A DNA stretch of 64,000 bases, from NCBI RefSeq assembly GCF_900497595.1, contig NZ_UFQO01000003.1:1-64000 (forward strand), read 5' to 3'. This DNA comes from Treponema pectinovorum (GTDB lineage Bacteria; Spirochaetota; Spirochaetia; Treponematales; Treponemataceae). Positions 62,479 to 64,000 of the stretch are shown one piece after another (the first letter of the stretch is position 1; each line of letters starts with the position of its first letter). The translations under genes were made by a program, and so were the position numbers. Below the pieces are notes generated by a model. It worked only from the letters and a program-made list of their open reading frames with translations, made no database searches and had not been told where the DNA came from.

Positions 62479-63345
62479 TTATTGATTTACGATTGTGCCT
62501 TCTGGAACGGATTTTATTATCCAAGTGTTTCCGCCAATTACAGCACCTTTGCCGATTACAGTTTGTCCGCCAAGAATTGTTGCATTCGCATAAATTGTAA
62601 CATCGTCTTCTATAGTTGGATGTCTTTTTTTATCTTGATAATTTTTTCTTACGCTCAATGCGCCGAGTGTTACTCCCTGATATATTTTTACGCGCTTGCC
62701 AATAATTGTAGTTTCGCCAATTACAATACCTGTTCCGTGGTCTATAAAAAAACTTTCGCCAATGGTTGCACCAGGATGAATATCGATTCCTGTTTTTCCG
62801 TGTATGTATTCGGACATTATTCTTGGAATAACAGGTACTCCGCAGGTGTATAAAAAGTGTGCGATTCTGTATACAACTATCGCTTCCAATCCCGGATATG
62901 AAACGATGACTTCTTCTTCGCTTTTTGCCGCCGGGTCTCCAGCAGAAATTGCCAACGTGTCCAAGTGAATTTTCTTTCTCAAATCTGGAATGGATTCGAT
63001 TAAGTCAAGAGTTATTTTTTCTGCAAGTCCAAAGCACTGGCGTTTTTCAAATTCTTCTGTATCACTGCAATTGCCACAGGATTTTTTTTTGTAAATCAAC
63101 GCTTTTTGAATTTCTTTTGTGAGAATTGTGATTATCCTGTTTACGCGCTGTCCTGTTATGTAGCGAATGTTTATTGAATCTATGTCTTCTGCGGTTCTGT
63201 ATCCGGGAAAAATCAAGCACTGTAATTCATTTAATACGGAAACAACATTTTCTCTGTTTGGAAAGCGATTTATTCCAGCACCGTTTATGCCACCAATCTC
63301 TTCGTAAGAAGAAAGAATTTTTTCTACAAGCGTATTCATATCCAT
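62479..63345 (-). CDS. cysE: Serine O-acetyltransferase
   Basis: Acetylates serine for cysteine synthesis. The 288 residues have a helical N-terminal domain and a left-handed beta-helix with hexapeptide repeats: GKTGIDIHPGATIGESFFIDHGTGIVIGETTIIGKRVKIYQGVTLGAL is the catalytic CysE/EpsC block (His in IHPGA and DHGTG). AAGGA is 7 nt before the ATG at 63345; a longer frame to 63375 lacks a ribosome site. The Cys motif CGNCSDTEEFEKRQC in the helical part is unusual. Confidence 0.92.
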   Translation of the reverse strand: MDMNTLVEKILSSYEEIGGINGAGINRFPNRENVVSVLNELQCLIFPGYRTAEDIDSINIRYITGQRVNRIITILTKEIQKALIYKKKSCGNCSDTEEFEKRQCFGLAEKITLDLIESIPDLRKKIHLDTLAISAGDPAAKSEEEVIVSYPGLEAIVVYRIAHFLYTCGVPVIPRIMSEYIHGKTGIDIHPGATIGESFFIDHGTGIVIGETTIIGKRVKIYQGVTLGALSVRKNYQDKKRHPTIEDDVTIYANATILGGQTVIGKGAVIGGNTWIIKSVPEGTIVNQ

Positions 63346-63525
63346 AACAGAGTCCTTAAAAAAGCGATAACGCATATTTTGTTTTTCATTGAAAATAATT
63401 AAAAATCGGCTTAAAAATTAGCATAAATTTTAACAAGATACTACAATGCTCTAAAACAAATTCTTTTTGCTATTGACTAAAACGCCTTGTTTCTTTAAAT
63501 TCTTAAAACACGTCATTGTTGACCT

Positions 63526-63598
63526 GCTCTTGTAGCTCAGTTGGCAGAGCACATCGTTGGTAACGATGAGGTCAGCGGTCCGATTCCGCTCGAGAGCT
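63526..63598 (+). tRNA. tRNA-Thr (GGT)
   Basis: Full cloverleaf: acceptor GCTCTTG/CGAGAGC with one G-U pair, anticodon stem CATCG/CGATG with loop TTGGTAA, T-arm GCGGT-CCGATTC-CGC. CCA is not encoded. Confidence 0.95.
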
Positions 63599-63644
63599 TA
63601 TAAATGCTTAATAAGTATTTTCTAAATCTTTTAGGAGAAAAAAA

Positions 63645-63821
63645 ATGGGTAGCAAGAAAAAGACTTCAATCGATATTATTGCTCTTCAGTGTACAGAATG
63701 CAAACGCAAGAATTACACTACTACAAAAAACCGCAAAAATATAACTGGTAAATTAGAGAAGAACAAATATTGTCCATTCTGTCGCAAGGAAATTTTGCAC
63801 AAAGAAACAAAAGCAAAATAA
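63645..63821 (+). CDS. rpmG: 50S ribosomal protein L33
   Basis: A 58-residue protein reading [20 protein letters not shown] ... [17 protein letters not shown]. Two Cys pairs (CTEC, CPFC) give the zinc-ribbon form of L33, which works without zinc starvation backup here. AGGAG lies 7 nt before the ATG. It stands between tRNA-Thr and tRNA-Trp, followed by secE, the usual spirochaete order. Confidence 0.96.
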   Translation: MGSKKKTSIDIIALQCTECKRKNYTTTKNRKNITGKLEKNKYCPFCRKEILHKETKAK

Positions 63822-63880
63822 GTTTCTTAAAATTTTATATAGGTCGTCTTTTTGCGAACAAATGACGACTTGATATATTT

Positions 63881-63953
63881 AGGTCGGTAGTTCAGTTGGT
63901 AGAGCATCGGTCTCCAAAACCGAGTGTCGCGAGTTCGAGTCTTGCCCGGCCTG
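63881..63953 (+). tRNA. tRNA-Trp (CCA)
   Basis: Acceptor AGGTCGG/CCGGCCT with one G-U pair, anticodon stem TCGGT/ACCGA with loop CTCCAAA, discriminator G. CCA end not encoded. Confidence 0.95.
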
Positions 63954-63983
63954 TTATTAAAAATAGATAAGTAGAGGAAAGTT

Positions 63984-64000
63984 ATGTCAAAGGTAACTGA
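63984..64000 (+). CDS. secE: Start of a gene cut by the window edge, probably secE
   Basis: Only ATG TCA AAG GTA ACT GA is inside the window (MSKVT). AGAGG lies 6 nt before the ATG. Assignment rests only on position after rpmG and tRNA-Trp, where secE, nusG and rplK usually follow. Confidence 0.5.

Overview
The window reads as chromosomal DNA of a low-GC, fibre-degrading spirochaete, most likely a gut or rumen Treponema. Supporting signs are a periplasmic-type core flagellin (FlaB) behind a sigma-28-like promoter, the order rpmG - tRNA-Trp - secE at the right end, a TroR/MntR-like regulator near a zinc/manganese ABC transporter, many lipoproteins, and a pectin-degradation gene set. No rRNA, CRISPR array, phage or complete insertion sequence was seen.

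Layout: 1-4235 is the end of a surface-polysaccharide operon (deacetylase fragment, GNAT-like acyltransferase, PglC-type sugar transferase, LegC-type aminotransferase, CapD/PglF-like dehydratase). 4382-6012 holds a Crp/Fnr regulator divergent from a ferredoxin and a membrane iron-sulfur protein. 6284-7585 is a Fic enzyme between direct repeats. 7925-16475 is largely housekeeping: shikimate kinase, SlyD, antiporter, lytic transglycosylase plus LysM protein, PerR plus rubrerythrin. 16855-31949 carries most of the pectin genes: secreted pectate lyase, a lipase-like hydrolase, pectin esterase, polygalacturonase and KdgK. An ECF transporter with a TonB-dependent receptor is embedded there; KduI follows at 39573. 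32266-39469 covers phosphate and metal transport. 40564-50108 holds GSIII, purD, flaB, recR-ybaB-dnaX and TPM/LemA. 50681-63345 holds a beta-barrel protein, 6-phosphofructokinase, an MGH1-type glycosidase, treponeme-type unknowns, RadA and serine acetyltransferase. The right edge has tRNA-Thr, rpmG, tRNA-Trp and the first codons of secE.

How the genes work together: a lipid-anchored pectate lyase cuts pectin outside the cell. The pectin esterase and GH28 enzyme have no visible export signal and probably finish imported oligomers inside. KduI and KdgK then carry the unsaturated uronates towards KDPG; kduD and eda are not in the window. The PerR-rubrerythrin pair and the Crp/Fnr-ferredoxin pair fit an anaerobe coping with oxygen.

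Two unexplained patterns stand out. First, the intergenic spaces carry GC-rich mosaic repeats made of perfect hairpins. In one class the loop is conserved (ATCCGT/ATCCTT or the complement) while the stems differ freely but stay complementary, and three hairpins recur in fixed order at four loci. One related repeat lies inside a lipoprotein signal sequence. Second, at eight genes a promoter-like -10 box sits 6-7 nt before the start codon, which predicts leaderless mRNAs.
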